From NCBI RefSeq assembly GCF_040784915.1, contig NZ_CP160797.1, forward strand, positions 2,780,137-2,844,136: DNA of 64,000 nt. Reading direction: 5' to 3'. The notes under the pieces are model-generated. The model saw only the letters and a list, made by a program, of their open reading frames with translations, ran no database searches and had not been told where the DNA came from. Source of the DNA: Bacillus vallismortis. GTDB taxonomy: Bacteria; Bacillota; Bacilli; Bacillales; Bacillaceae. Shown piece by piece: positions 19,032 through 28,554 of this stretch; position 1 is the first letter of the stretch, and each line of letters begins with the position of its first letter. A program made the translations under genes and the position numbers.

Positions 19032-19032
19032 G

Positions 19033-19052
19033 AAGCTGCCTTTTGGCAGCTT
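19033..19052. repeat. Right target-site duplication (former terminator hairpin)
   Basis: Second copy of AAGCTGCCTTTTGGCAGCTT. Here the plus-strand T-run (19051-19056) is kept, so this copy can still stop plus-strand transcription leaving the element towards dtd, but the minus-strand T-run for dtd is gone. Confidence 0.92.
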
Positions 19053-19054
19053 TT

Positions 19055-19495
19055 TTATTTTGAATCCATCATGAGCGTGACCGGTCCTGAGTTTGTAAGC
19101 TGAACATCCATCATCGCTCCAAACATTCCGGTCTCCACTTTGATTCCTTTTTCACGAAGCAGGTCGTTCCATTTTTCATAGAGACCTAAAGCTTTATCAG
19201 GTTTTGCGGCGTTCATGTAGTTCGGCCGGCGCCCTTTTTTCGTATCTCCGTAAAGCGTAAACTGTGAGACGGATAAAATCTCTCCTCCTATATCTAAAAG
19301 AGACAGATTCATTTTCCCTTCACTGTCATCGAATATACGAAGATGAACCATTTTATCGGCCAAATAAGCTGCATCCTCTTCTGTATCATCGTGAGTGATG
19401 CCGACCAGCACCATGATGCCTTGTCCAATTTGACCGACAACCTCTTCATTCACTGTTACGCTTGCTTCAGTTACTCGCTGAACAACTAATCTCAT
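19055..19495 (-). CDS. dtd: D-aminoacyl-tRNA deacylase
   Basis: Hydrolyses D-amino acids and glycine wrongly attached to tRNA. The 146-residue protein is full length for the family and shows the SVSQFTLYG motif (about 77-85) and the cross-subunit GP motif in NSGPVTL near the C-terminus. It follows relA by 12 bases and is probably cotranscribed with it. Its stop codon lies within the A/T tract of the original shared terminator, so the insertion sequence begins only a few bases after it; the coding sequence is untouched. Confidence 0.94.
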   Translation of the reverse strand: MRLVVQRVTEASVTVNEEVVGQIGQGIMVLVGITHDDTEEDAAYLADKMVHLRIFDDSEGKMNLSLLDIGGEILSVSQFTLYGDTKKGRRPNYMNAAKPDKALGLYEKWNDLLREKGIKVETGMFGAMMDVQLTNSGPVTLMMDSK

Positions 19496-19507
19496 TTTCT
19501 AACCCCT

Positions 19508-21712
19508 TTAGTTCATGACGCGGCGCACAGAATAGATATCTCTTATCTGTTTAATACGCTCGACGACTTTGTGCAAGTGATTGATGTTCTGAATAAAAAT
19601 CGCCATATGAATAGTTGCCACTTTATTGCGATCCGATTTGCCAGAAACAGATGAGATATTTGTTTTCGTTTCATTCACTGCCTGAAGCACCTCGTTCAGC
19701 AATCCGCGGCGGTCATACCCAAGAATCTCTATCTCAACATTATATTCCTTGCGCTTTTGAACCTGCGACTCATGTTCCCACTCTACCGGAATCAGCCGCT
19801 CCAGGGCTTCATTCGTTTTGACATTCGGGCAATCTTCACGATGGACCGAAACCCCTCTGCCTTTTGTGATAAATCCGACAATATCGTCACCCGGTACAGG
19901 ATTGCAGCATTTTGATAAACGGACAAGAAGATTGTCGATCCCCTTGACGCGAACGCCCGCTTCCCGTTTCCTGCCTTGCGGGTACGGCTTAGATTCCGCA
20001 GTGACTTCCTGAACGCTCTTTTCCTGTTCTTCCTGATCGCGCTGCTTTCTCTCTTTTTCCGTCAGGCGGTTTGCGACCTGCAAGGCTGTAATGCCGTTAT
20101 AGCCGACCGCTGCGTACATATCCTCTTCATTTGAGAAGTTAAACTTGTCAGCAACCTTCTGGATATTCTCCGGCGTTAAGACATCCTTCACTTCAAAATC
20201 CAGATTCTTAATTTCTTTTTCTACCAGTTCACGACCTTTTTCGACATTTTCTTCGCGCCGCTGTTTCTTAAAGAATTGACGGATCTTATGCTTCGCCTGG
20301 GAGGTTTGGGCAAGCTTCACCCAATCCTGGCTCGGACCATAGGAGTGCTTAGACGTCAGAATTTCAACGATATCACCTGTCCGAAGCTTATGATCCAGCG
20401 TTACCATTTTTCCGTTTACTTTGGCACCGATTGTTTTATTGCCGATTTCAGAGTGAATCCGGTAAGAAAAATCAATCGGAACAGAACCGGACGGAAGCTC
20501 GATTACATCTCCTTTCGGTGTAAAGACATACACCATGTCAGAAAACAAATCGATTTTGAGCGATTCCATAAATTCTTCAGCATCTGTTGATTCATTTTGG
20601 AATTCTAAAATTTCACGGAACCAAGAAAGCTTTTTCTCAAAGGTTGCGCCTTCGGTGGCCGCTTTCCCTTCTTTATAAGCCCAGTGAGCCGCAACTCCGT
20701 ATTCCGCAATTTCATGCATTTCAAAGGTGCGGATCTGCACCTCCAGCGGATCGCCTTTAGGCCCGATAACCGTTGTATGAAGCGATTGATACATATTCGG
20801 CTTCGGCATTGCGATATAATCTTTGAATCTGCCGGGCATCGGTTTCCAGCATGTGTGAATGATGCCGAGCACCGCGTAGCAGTCCTTTATGCTATTCACA
20901 AGAATGCGGACAGCCAATAAATCGTAAATTTCGTTAAATTGCTTATTTTGCAGCACCATTTTGCGATAAATGCTGTAAATATGTTTCGGACGTCCCGAGA
21001 AGTCAGCTTTGATGTGCACTTCTTCGACACGTTTCTTCACTTCATCGACTACCTCTTCGACATAAAGCTCACGTTCTGCGCGTTTCTTCTTCATGAGGTT
21101 GACAATTCTGTAATATTGCTGAGGATTCAAATAACGGAGCGCCGTGTCTTCCAATTCCCACTTAATTTTGGAAATCCCGAGTCGATGCGCCAAAGGCGCA
21201 AAAATCTCCAGCGTTTCATTGGAAATTCTCCGCTGTTTTTCCTGAGGGAGATGTTTCAGCGTCCGCATATTGTGAAGACGATCCGCCAGCTTGATCAGTA
21301 TGACCCGGATATCTTGAGCCATAGCGACAAACATTTTGCGATGATTTTCCGCCTGCTGTTCCTCTTGAGATTTATATTTAATTTTGCCGAGCTTCGTTAC
21401 GCCGTCCACAAGCATTGCCACTTCTTCGGAAAATGCTTCTTTCAGGTCATCAAGCGTCACATCTGTATCTTCCACGACATCGTGAAGAAATCCGCCCGCG
21501 ATTGTGGAAGGATCCATTTCAAGATCCACGAGAATTCCCGCAACCTGAATCGGATGAATAATATATGGCTCGCCCGATTTGCGGTATTGCTCGCGATGAG
21601 CATCCTCAGCGTACAGATATGCTTTTTCGACAAATGCGATATGCTCATCAGATAAATAGCTGCGCGCTTTATCAATAACTTGCTCGGCAGTCAATACTTG
21701 TTCGTTCGCCAT
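19508..21712 (-). CDS. relA: Bifunctional (p)ppGpp synthetase/hydrolase RelA (Rel)
   Basis: Main stringent-response enzyme: makes (p)ppGpp from ATP and GTP/GDP on starved ribosomes and also degrades it. The 734-residue protein has an N-terminal HD hydrolase domain with an intact HD pair (H77-D78 in [11 protein letters not shown]), a synthetase domain (about 240-350, [24 protein letters not shown]), a TGS domain (about 395-455, [17 protein letters not shown]), a zinc-finger region with [14 protein letters not shown], and a C-terminal ACT domain. Both activities look intact. It starts with ATG after AAGGTG and lies between apt and dtd. Confidence 0.97.
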   Translation of the reverse strand: MANEQVLTAEQVIDKARSYLSDEHIAFVEKAYLYAEDAHREQYRKSGEPYIIHPIQVAGILVDLEMDPSTIAGGFLHDVVEDTDVTLDDLKEAFSEEVAMLVDGVTKLGKIKYKSQEEQQAENHRKMFVAMAQDIRVILIKLADRLHNMRTLKHLPQEKQRRISNETLEIFAPLAHRLGISKIKWELEDTALRYLNPQQYYRIVNLMKKKRAERELYVEEVVDEVKKRVEEVHIKADFSGRPKHIYSIYRKMVLQNKQFNEIYDLLAVRILVNSIKDCYAVLGIIHTCWKPMPGRFKDYIAMPKPNMYQSLHTTVIGPKGDPLEVQIRTFEMHEIAEYGVAAHWAYKEGKAATEGATFEKKLSWFREILEFQNESTDAEEFMESLKIDLFSDMVYVFTPKGDVIELPSGSVPIDFSYRIHSEIGNKTIGAKVNGKMVTLDHKLRTGDIVEILTSKHSYGPSQDWVKLAQTSQAKHKIRQFFKKQRREENVEKGRELVEKEIKNLDFEVKDVLTPENIQKVADKFNFSNEEDMYAAVGYNGITALQVANRLTEKERKQRDQEEQEKSVQEVTAESKPYPQGRKREAGVRVKGIDNLLVRLSKCCNPVPGDDIVGFITKGRGVSVHREDCPNVKTNEALERLIPVEWEHESQVQKRKEYNVEIEILGYDRRGLLNEVLQAVNETKTNISSVSGKSDRNKVATIHMAIFIQNINHLHKVVERIKQIRDIYSVRRVMN

Positions 21713-21804
21713 GGAATCACCTTTTTTAGAATGTAAACTGTATTGTAGTTTATTATCAAGAAAAAAACGAAAGATGTAAAGAGCAGAAGTTCAAATCGCC
21801 AAAT

Positions 21805-21810
21805 ATTATA
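21805..21810 (-). promoter_or_regulatory. Possible -10 element of relA
   Basis: TATAAT on the minus strand in the 167-base gap between apt and relA, in a strongly A/T-rich stretch. No convincing -35 box is found at 16-18 bases, so this is tentative. Confidence 0.35.
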
Positions 21811-21833
21811 TAAAATAAATGCAAAACAATAGG

Positions 21834-21864
21834 AAAAAAGCACCCTGACATGGAGTGCTTTTTC
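21834..21864 (-). terminator. Intrinsic terminator after apt
   Basis: Minus-strand AGCACTCCATG / CAGGGTGCT hairpin followed by TTTTTT, just after the apt stop. It separates recJ-apt from relA. Confidence 0.8.
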
Positions 21865-21879
21865 GTTATGCGATTATCC

Positions 21880-22392
21880 TTAGTATTTCATCAATGTTAA
21901 CATGTCATAATCTTTAAGCTTTTCTCTGCCGTCAAGGTAAGAAAGCTCGATTAAGAAAGCGATACCAGCAACCACGCCGCCAAGTTCTTCAACAAGTTTG
22001 ATTGTGGCTTCAATTGTGCCGCCTGTCGCAAGCAGGTCATCTGTAATGAGCACACGCTGACCCGGTTTAATCGCATCTTTATGGATCGTTAATACGTCTT
22101 TTCCGTATTCCAAGCCGTAATCCACTTTAACCACTTCACGAGGCAACTTGCCTTCTTTGCGGACCGGCGCAAAACCTACGCCAAGCACGTAAGCAACGGG
22201 ACAGCCGATAATAAAGCCGCGCGCTTCAGGGCCGACGACCAAATCAATTTGTTTTTCTTTCGCATATTCAACAATTTGGTCTGTGGCATAGCGGTATACA
22301 TCGCCTTTATCCATCAATGTCGTAATATCTTTAAATTGCACGCCCTCTTTCGGGTAATCCGGTACAATTGTTACGTATTGTTTTAAATCCAT
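21880..22392 (-). CDS. apt: Adenine phosphoribosyltransferase
   Basis: Salvages adenine to AMP using PRPP. The 170-residue protein shows the PRPP-binding motif [13 protein letters not shown] (about 114-126) and the family's GPEARGFI (54-61) and [10 protein letters not shown] (75-84) blocks. A GGAGGA site precedes the ATG. It begins 5 bases after recJ and is cotranscribed with it. Placement next to relA recurs in Bacillus. Confidence 0.96.
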   Translation of the reverse strand: MDLKQYVTIVPDYPKEGVQFKDITTLMDKGDVYRYATDQIVEYAKEKQIDLVVGPEARGFIIGCPVAYVLGVGFAPVRKEGKLPREVVKVDYGLEYGKDVLTIHKDAIKPGQRVLITDDLLATGGTIEATIKLVEELGGVVAGIAFLIELSYLDGREKLKDYDMLTLMKY

Positions 22393-22397
22393 CTGTT

Positions 22398-24758
22398 TTA
22401 TGTCCTCCTCGTACTTTCATAAGCCTCTGAATCTTGTTTCATCAGCTTATTCAGCCATTCCTTCAGCTCTTCAGCAGAAGAATAATTCAGCTTTTGATCC
22501 AATTCCATCAGCTGCTTCTTCGCCTGATAGGTTTGTGAGTCTGTTAAGTCGCGTTTCTTGACTCCGCTAATCACAGACAGCACACCATTCTCTATTTTAA
22601 CAAAACCGAGATCAAAAAACACCTTTGTCATGAAATTGATTGTTTCAACGGACCAGCCCTTATGTCTCGCAAGCTCTGAGCCGTGTTGTTTCACGTCAAA
22701 AGAACCTCTTTTCAGAAGAAACCCATAATACCATTTAAAGTGGTCTCTTGCTGGAAAAGCTGATAAAAAGTGATCCTCTTGATTAAGAAAAATAAAATAT
22801 ATCCGCTCAGGCATCTTGCCTTCCAGCAAATGTGCGAGCATGTCCAACGAAGGCGGCGGATCCAGTAATACAATATAAGCACCATCGAGATCTAACGCCT
22901 TCGCCTGATCTTCAGAACTGATGACGTGCACTTCACGGCGAAGATCTTCAGTCTGAAGAAGTGTTGTTGAGTCTTCTTTGAAAGAGACAATGGCCCGTTT
23001 AGCAGATGGAAGGGCAGAAACTGTGTCTTCCCACATCCGTTTCCCCCTTAAATCAAACAGCTGCCATTCAGAAACAGCGGCATCCTTAATCATAAGCTGC
23101 GGTTTTTTTCTATTGTTCCATTCGTTGATAGACATCTCACCGACAATTGAAATTCTTGAGCCGCGGACGATGCCTTCTTCAAGCTCACCTTTATTAAAAC
23201 CGACGCAATCAAGCTGAGATGACTCGTTTCTGACCGTCATTTTGACATGATTTTTATTTGCTCCAATCTTCCGGACATCTTCCAGCACAGCGTTTTCTAC
23301 GAGAACGTGCGGTTTCGGGTTTAGCATGCCAAAGGGGGACAGCAGGTTCATTTCTGTAATGCTATCAACCGTAATGTCCTCGACACCGCAGACGAGATCG
23401 ACTTCCTGTACAGGAATAAAATCCTCTTCCGTAAGCGTATTGTCCGCTATTTGATTCAGCCTGTTTCGCAAATCCGGCACATCTTCGGCATTCAGCGTCA
23501 TCCCCGCCGCCATTGGATGGCCGCCGAAATGAGGAAGAATATCTCTGCATTCAGAAAGGCTTTCGAATAAATTAAAACCCCTGATGCTCCGGGCCGAACC
23601 TTTAGCGATCCCTTTTTCTTCATCAATGCCAAGCACAATGGCCGGGCGGTAGAAACGGTCCACAAGCTTTGAAGCCACAATTCCGACGACTCCTGGATTC
23701 CATCCGGCTTTGGCCACGACGATTGCAGTTTGATCGAGGCTTTGCTGTTCAACCATTTCAATCGCTTCATCCGTCATTTTACTGACCATCTTTTGGCGCT
23801 CTTTGTTCAGCTGGTCAATTTCAGCGGCAAGCTCTCCCGCTTCAAACGAATCCTCTGTCATGAGCAAATGAACAGCGGGATCCGCCTGTTCAATTCTTCC
23901 GACGGCATTCAGCCTTGGTGCAAGCTGGAACCCGACTGTTTCTTCGTTCGCTTCTCCGATGTCTCCGCCTGACAGCTTGATCAGCTCTTTTAAGCCCAGC
24001 CGATTCGTCCGACGAAGCCTTTCAAGTCCCAGTGTTGCAATTAATCTGTTTTCGTCATGCAACGGGACTAGATCGGCAATGGTGCCGATTGCCGCCAGGT
24101 CAAGCAATTCATCTGGGAGTTCGCCCAATAAAGCGTGGGCAAGCTTAAACGCGACTCCGACTCCGGCCAGTTCTTTAAACGGGTAGGTGCAGCCCGGCTG
24201 CTTCGGGTGGACGATCGCGTAAACATCCGGAAGTTCCGGTCCCGGCTCATGGTGATCTGTAATGATGACATCCAGTCCGAGTTCCTTTGCCACCTTTGCT
24301 TCATGTACAGCGGCAATTCCTGTATCAACCGTAATAATCAGAGAGAAGCCCCGTTCCTTAATCGAACGAAATGCCTGTTCATTAGGGCCGTAGCCTTCTT
24401 TAAAGCGGTCAGGTATATAAAAATCAACTTGAGCCGACAGCTTTTGCAGTGTGTGCAGCATCACTGACGTACTGGTAACTCCATCGGCATCATAATCGCC
24501 ATATATCATAATCTGTTCTTGTTGTGATATCGCCTGTTTTATTCGCTCTGCCGCTTCTTTCATGCCCTTCATTTCAAAAGGATCATTAAAATCGGCATCC
24601 TTTGTATGTAAAAACAGCCTTGCGCTTTCTGCTGTATCAAAGCCTCTTTTTACAAGCAGGGACGCAACAAGAGGTGTTATATGCAATTGTTCTGTGAGTG
24701 ATTTGACCTTATCCTGATCTGGTCGCTGGATTTCCCATCGCATTTTTGACGCTAACAT
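22398..24758 (-). CDS. recJ: Single-stranded-DNA-specific 5'-3' exonuclease RecJ
   Basis: A DHH-family exonuclease used in recombination and repair. The DHH motifs are visible: [11 protein letters not shown] (motif I, about 81-91), DTGIAA, and ITDHHEPG (motif III), with a DHHA1 RNA/DNA-binding region containing FGGHPMAAG near 455, then the OB-fold and a Bacillus-type C-terminal extension. I chose the ATG at 24758 (786 residues), 6 bases after GAGGGGTG; the TTG at 24773 lies inside that site. It is upstream of and nearly touching apt. Confidence 0.95.
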   Translation of the reverse strand: MLASKMRWEIQRPDQDKVKSLTEQLHITPLVASLLVKRGFDTAESARLFLHTKDADFNDPFEMKGMKEAAERIKQAISQQEQIMIYGDYDADGVTSTSVMLHTLQKLSAQVDFYIPDRFKEGYGPNEQAFRSIKERGFSLIITVDTGIAAVHEAKVAKELGLDVIITDHHEPGPELPDVYAIVHPKQPGCTYPFKELAGVGVAFKLAHALLGELPDELLDLAAIGTIADLVPLHDENRLIATLGLERLRRTNRLGLKELIKLSGGDIGEANEETVGFQLAPRLNAVGRIEQADPAVHLLMTEDSFEAGELAAEIDQLNKERQKMVSKMTDEAIEMVEQQSLDQTAIVVAKAGWNPGVVGIVASKLVDRFYRPAIVLGIDEEKGIAKGSARSIRGFNLFESLSECRDILPHFGGHPMAAGMTLNAEDVPDLRNRLNQIADNTLTEEDFIPVQEVDLVCGVEDITVDSITEMNLLSPFGMLNPKPHVLVENAVLEDVRKIGANKNHVKMTVRNESSQLDCVGFNKGELEEGIVRGSRISIVGEMSINEWNNRKKPQLMIKDAAVSEWQLFDLRGKRMWEDTVSALPSAKRAIVSFKEDSTTLLQTEDLRREVHVISSEDQAKALDLDGAYIVLLDPPPSLDMLAHLLEGKMPERIYFIFLNQEDHFLSAFPARDHFKWYYGFLLKRGSFDVKQHGSELARHKGWSVETINFMTKVFFDLGFVKIENGVLSVISGVKKRDLTDSQTYQAKKQLMELDQKLNYSSAEELKEWLNKLMKQDSEAYESTRRT

Positions 24759-24780
24759 AAATTCACCCCTCAACCACCCT

Positions 24781-24810
24781 ATTATACTAGAGCAGGCTGA
24801 GGGGTTTCAA
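24781..24810 (-). promoter_or_regulatory. Probable sigma-A promoter of recJ-apt
   Basis: Minus strand TTGAAA (24810-24805), 18-base spacer, TATAAT (24786-24781), about 25 bases before the recJ start. It lies just after the yrvD stop at 24825. Confidence 0.6.
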
Positions 24811-24824
24811 ATATTATTCGAAAA

Positions 24825-25157
24825 CTAGTCTTTTTTCTCAAGTCTGGCTGATGCATCCTGTGTGTCATTCAGGTCAGCATGCAACGCATCCTCTTGTTTA
24901 TGTATCGTTCCTTGTACAGTTTTCTTTTCTTTCCGCAGCGCTTTTATTTCCCGCTTTAGTTTCATCACCTGAAAAACGCCGGCAGAAAATACGATCAGCG
25001 CGCCCATTAGAACTGAGCCCAAAATAACTAAAATAAGCGGCCACTCCGATCTGCCAAACAGGTAATCAACTTCTACCGATCTTACATTAATAACTGCAAA
25101 AATAGCGACAATTAAGGTAAAAATAAGTGCGAAAATAATGGTCCATTGTTTATTCAT
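24825..25157 (-). CDS. yrvD: LapA-domain (DUF1049) membrane protein YrvD
   Basis: A 110-residue protein with two membrane segments (about 7-26 and 42-65) joined by a short loop, then a charged, probably coiled-coil cytoplasmic tail (LKREIKALRKEKKTVQG). This is the lipopolysaccharide-assembly-protein-A-like domain (LapA/DUF1049), a name from Gram-negatives; the role in Bacillus is unknown. It is 76 bases downstream of yrvC. Confidence 0.8.
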   Translation of the reverse strand: MNKQWTIIFALIFTLIVAIFAVINVRSVEVDYLFGRSEWPLILVILGSVLMGALIVFSAGVFQVMKLKREIKALRKEKKTVQGTIHKQEDALHADLNDTQDASARLEKKD

Positions 25158-25219
25158 TCTCTTCCTCCAAAACTTCAGAATATTAGGTAACTTTCCCTGT
25201 CAAGGCTTGTTTTAAACAT

Positions 25220-25240
25220 GGCTTGACACTAGGTCAAGCC
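25220..25240 (-). terminator. Hairpin at the yrvC stop (weak terminator)
   Basis: GGCTTGAC / GTCAAGCC with a 5-base loop overlaps the yrvC stop. The following minus-strand bases are only moderately T-rich, so termination may be partial. Confidence 0.4.
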
Positions 25241-25731
25241 TCATTTGCGGTTAATTTTTCCCGGATCAACCTCTTCAATCCGTTTCCCTCACCGGAAATC
25301 ACAAGGGTATCTCCCTCATCAATAACTATTTCCGATCCCGGATTCAATTGTTTTTCCTGATTCTTCTTAATGATCGCAATGACAGTCACATGATATTCCT
25401 GTCCTGCGTTCAAATCACCAATTGTATGATGAATGGCAGGCGCTCCCGCCTCTGCTTTACACCACTCTATGATTAAATCATTAAGGGCTGCCTCGACGCT
25501 TTCTAATGCTTTCGGTTTATATGCCATTCCGCCGAGAATGGCAGAAATTTGCCTGGCTTCAGCATCGTCAAATTGCACGGTGGCCACACATTCTTCATGA
25601 TCATTTTCGTCAAAATAGTACAACTCTCTCCGGCCGTCATGATGAATGATAATTGAAATTTTATCGCAGTTTCTAGTGATGATTTCAACTTTATGCCCTA
25701 TGCCCGGCAGCACTGATTCACGAACCCTCAT
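25234..25731 (-). CDS. yrvC: TrkA C-terminal (RCK_C) domain protein, KhtT-like
   Basis: A 165-residue cytoplasmic protein. The C-terminal half is a TrkA-C/RCK_C domain (IGDLNAGQEYHVTVIAIIKKNQEKQLNPGSEIVIDEGDTLVISGEGNGLKRL), a ligand-binding module of potassium transport regulators. The N-terminal half (RVRESVLPGIGHKVEI) matches the KhtT family, which regulates K+/H+ antiporters. No antiporter gene is adjacent, although the small membrane protein yrvD follows. Start at ATG 25731, 7 bases after GGGAGG; the longer frame to 25749 lacks a site. Confidence 0.82.
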   Translation of the reverse strand: MRVRESVLPGIGHKVEIITRNCDKISIIIHHDGRRELYYFDENDHEECVATVQFDDAEARQISAILGGMAYKPKALESVEAALNDLIIEWCKAEAGAPAIHHTIGDLNAGQEYHVTVIAIIKKNQEKQLNPGSEIVIDEGDTLVISGEGNGLKRLIREKLTANEA

Positions 25732-25849
25732 AGATAAACCCTCCCACATATCTGAAAACCAGCCACAAATACTCTTAACACCATTTATATGTTTAAATGT
25801 AAGCGCATGTCATTATAGCAAATGTCTATTTTAAGTTCAATGAAACTTC

Positions 25850-25880
25850 AAAAAAACAAGCTGCCCTGCAAAGGACAGCC
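25850..25880 (-). terminator. Intrinsic terminator after secDF
   Basis: Minus-strand GGCTGTCC / GGGCAGC hairpin (one G-T pair) followed by a run of seven T. Confidence 0.8.
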
Positions 25881-25890
25881 TGACATTTTT

Positions 25891-28104
25891 TTATTGCACC
25901 GAATCTTTTTTCAGTTCTTTCCCTTTCCATACAAGCCAAATTTGTGCGGCGATATAGAGGGATGAATATACACCTGTTAACAGCCCGATTAACAGTGCGA
26001 CTGAGAAGTTTGTAATAGAGGCCGCTCCAAAGATCAACAGCGCCACTACAACAATAACTACAGTCAGTACAGTATTAACTGAACGAGTAAAGGTTTGCTG
26101 CAGGCTTAGATTTACGATATGGTTCAGGTCAGCAAACGTTTTCGGCTTACGTTTTTTCATATGCTCGCGAATCCTGTCAAATGTAACAATTGTATCGTTT
26201 ATCGAATAACCGATAATCGTCAGGACGGCGGCAATAAACGTCACATCTACTTCCAGCCTTGTAATGCTGAAAATGGTGAGGATGAAGAAAGCGTCGTATA
26301 ACAGTGAAGCAATAGCAGCAATCGCCATTTTGTATTCAAACCGGATCGAAACGTAAATAATGATACCGATAGAAGCGATCGCGACTGCGTACAGAGCACT
26401 TCTTGCCAGCTCTTTACCGACTGTCGGTGAAACTGTGCTGACATTCGGCTCTGTTCCGTATTTGTCTTTGAAATACGTTTTTACTTTGGCAATCGTTTCT
26501 TTATCTGGGACCCCGACAAAACGCGCAACCCCAATATTGCTCTTGTCACCAGAAAGAACAACTGTATCAGGGTCCATGCCAAGTGATGCAAAATCTTTCT
26601 CCACCTGCTCTGTCGTCAGCTTATGGTCGCTTTGCACTTCAATTCGTGCGCCGCTTGCAAAATCAATGCCCAGATTCAGCTTAAACACAAGCAGAATGAT
26701 AATCCCTATAACAGTGATGGCACTGGATAATATGAGGAAAAATTTACGTTTGCTTGTGAAATCCCATTTTTGGAACGGCGTATACGGCTCGGTATTTTCA
26801 TCTGTATGCTGAATATCCATGATATGTTTCTTTTTGACGCCGAACCAGCCTTTTTTCCGATCAAACCATCTGCTCTCCACAAGAAGCGACAGCAAAAATC
26901 TAGATAAGAAAACCGCTGTGATAAAGCTTGTTAAAATCGACAGAATCAGCATTGTCGCAAACCCTTTTACAGAGCTTGTCCCAAAGATGAAAAGCACAAC
27001 GGCGGCAATAATTGTTGTAATATTCGCGTCAAGAATCGTCGCGAATGACCGTCTGTTTCCTGAACGGAAGGCAGAGCGGACTGACTTTCCTAGCTTAAGT
27101 TCCTCTTTAATCCGTTCATAGGTGATGATATTCGCATCAACAGCCATCCCGACACCTAATATCAGCGCGGCAATTCCCGGAAGTGTGAGTACAGCGTTCA
27201 TCCAGTCAAAGACCTGGAGAGTAATATAGATGTAAACTGACAGCGTAATCACCGCAATAAATCCAGGCAGACGATAATAGAAAAGCATAAATAAGAAAAT
27301 AATTGCGATTCCGATAATGCCTGCAAACACCGTATCCTGCAGCGCCTGCTGTCCAAATTGCGCGCCTACTGATGTTGAATATTTTTCAGTCAGTTTTACA
27401 GGAAGCGCGCCGGCGTTTAAAATGCTGGCTAAATCTTTCGCTTCTTGAGCTGTGAAATGCCCTTCAATTTTTACATTAGTTGTATTTAGCTCCTGACTTA
27501 CATTTGGAGCGGATACATAATTAGGATGCTCTTTTTGAACTTCTTTCTTAAAAGAATCGCCTTTTTCGTAATCCAGCCAAATGACAAGCTGGTTGTTTGG
27601 CGCCATGTTCATGACCTTTTTGGTCACTTCGCCAAATTTGTCAGCGTCTTTCAGTTTGATGGTGACAATCGGCTCATTTGTTGTGCCGTCATATGTTTGC
27701 TTAGCCCCGTTTCCGACGAGGTCAGCACCGTTCAGCAGTTCCTTATCATTTGCATCTCTGAAAGAAAGCTGCGCTTCAGTGGCCAAGATTTCACGTGCTC
27801 TGTTTTGGTTTGTCACCCCAGCGAGCTGAACGCGAATCCGGTTATTTCCTTCAATTTGAATGTTCGGTTCACTGACGCCAAGAACATTTGCCCTCCGGTT
27901 CAACGCCTCTACTGTGCTGACCAGAACGTCTTTTGTGATTTTGTCACCTTTTTTTACGGGCTGTACATCATACAGCACCTCAAATCCGCCTTGCAAATCC
28001 AATCCTAACGTAATATTGTTAGCGGCAGGCTTCGTAAAGTAGCCCAAGCCCGTGCCGATCAATAAAACGAGAAGGAAAAACGCAATCAAGCGTCCTTTTT
28101 TCAT
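25891..28104 (-). CDS. secDF: Fused protein-export membrane protein SecDF
   Basis: A 737-residue natural fusion of SecD and SecF that uses the proton gradient to aid late steps of Sec secretion. The SecD half starts with a membrane segment (about 5-24), carries the D1 motif NITLGLDLQGGFEVLYDV and a large periplasmic-type domain to about 255, then six membrane segments. The SecF half begins near residue 440 with another first segment and the NLGIDFASGARIEV motif, then five more segments. Twelve segments in all. The fusion is normal for Bacillus. Confidence 0.96.
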   Translation of the reverse strand: MKKGRLIAFFLLVLLIGTGLGYFTKPAANNITLGLDLQGGFEVLYDVQPVKKGDKITKDVLVSTVEALNRRANVLGVSEPNIQIEGNNRIRVQLAGVTNQNRAREILATEAQLSFRDANDKELLNGADLVGNGAKQTYDGTTNEPIVTIKLKDADKFGEVTKKVMNMAPNNQLVIWLDYEKGDSFKKEVQKEHPNYVSAPNVSQELNTTNVKIEGHFTAQEAKDLASILNAGALPVKLTEKYSTSVGAQFGQQALQDTVFAGIIGIAIIFLFMLFYYRLPGFIAVITLSVYIYITLQVFDWMNAVLTLPGIAALILGVGMAVDANIITYERIKEELKLGKSVRSAFRSGNRRSFATILDANITTIIAAVVLFIFGTSSVKGFATMLILSILTSFITAVFLSRFLLSLLVESRWFDRKKGWFGVKKKHIMDIQHTDENTEPYTPFQKWDFTSKRKFFLILSSAITVIGIIILLVFKLNLGIDFASGARIEVQSDHKLTTEQVEKDFASLGMDPDTVVLSGDKSNIGVARFVGVPDKETIAKVKTYFKDKYGTEPNVSTVSPTVGKELARSALYAVAIASIGIIIYVSIRFEYKMAIAAIASLLYDAFFILTIFSITRLEVDVTFIAAVLTIIGYSINDTIVTFDRIREHMKKRKPKTFADLNHIVNLSLQQTFTRSVNTVLTVVIVVVALLIFGAASITNFSVALLIGLLTGVYSSLYIAAQIWLVWKGKELKKDSVQ

Positions 28105-28142
28105 TATGTATATCCTCCCTTAAACCTATGTGAATCAGCCTG

Positions 28143-28439
28143 CTATCTCAGCAGTTCTTCCAATGCTTCCTGGCCTTCTTCACTTCCCAGCCAATTAGAC
28201 GTTTTAAATGACTCGACGGTTGCATAGTTCATAAATTCGCCAATTTTCACTGATAAAATATCGCTCGTCAGTTCATAAATGTGCAGTTCCGTTTTCTTTT
28301 TCCACTTCTTATGTGTTAAGTATGACCACAAACTTTCGAGTTCAACATCATCATACCCGAGAATCTTAAACTCTTCCAGTTTGCTGTAAAGAAACGGCCT
28401 GACGTGGTCTTTATATAGATCGGCGGGATGCTTCTCCAT
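28143..28439 (-). CDS. comN: Post-transcriptional regulator ComN
   Basis: A 98-residue acidic soluble protein (formerly YrzD) that in B. subtilis promotes comE operon mRNA accumulation and interacts with DivIVA at division sites. The sequence MEKHPADLYKDHVRPFLYSK and the C-terminal SNWLGSEEGQEALEELLR are characteristic. Start ATG 28439 is chosen because AAAGGAG lies 10 bases upstream; the GTG three codons earlier touches the site. It is divergent from spoVB and ends 38 bases upstream of secDF. Confidence 0.88.
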   Translation of the reverse strand: MEKHPADLYKDHVRPFLYSKLEEFKILGYDDVELESLWSYLTHKKWKKKTELHIYELTSDILSVKIGEFMNYATVESFKTSNWLGSEEGQEALEELLR

Positions 28440-28554
28440 GAATTCCACGCTCCTTTTTTATTGTTTTTCAAGAAGACTTGTCATGCTTGGACGATATATA
28501 CGCATATCTTTATTGTATATGATTACAGGCAGTTTGAGAAGGCAGGGGGTAAAA

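Larger units (their letters stand above)
17476..19032 (+). mobile_element. Complete IS1182-like insertion sequence, 1557 bp
   Basis: Bounded by a perfect 20-bp direct repeat. The ends form imperfect terminal inverted repeats: left CAGGCTGTCGAGAAAA and right (reverse complement) CAGCTTGTAGAGAAAA agree at 13 of 16 positions. Each end is itself part of a hairpin. One full-length transposase gene is inside. The reference chromosome of B. subtilis 168, as I recall it, has no IS here. Intact ends, intact duplication and intact transposase indicate a recent insertion. Confidence 0.92.

Noticed and set aside
20939..21655. 238-codon plus-strand ORF opposite relA
   Set aside because: Antisense shadow of relA. 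Composition (His/Phe-rich) reflects the reverse complement of charged codons; no ribosome-binding site.
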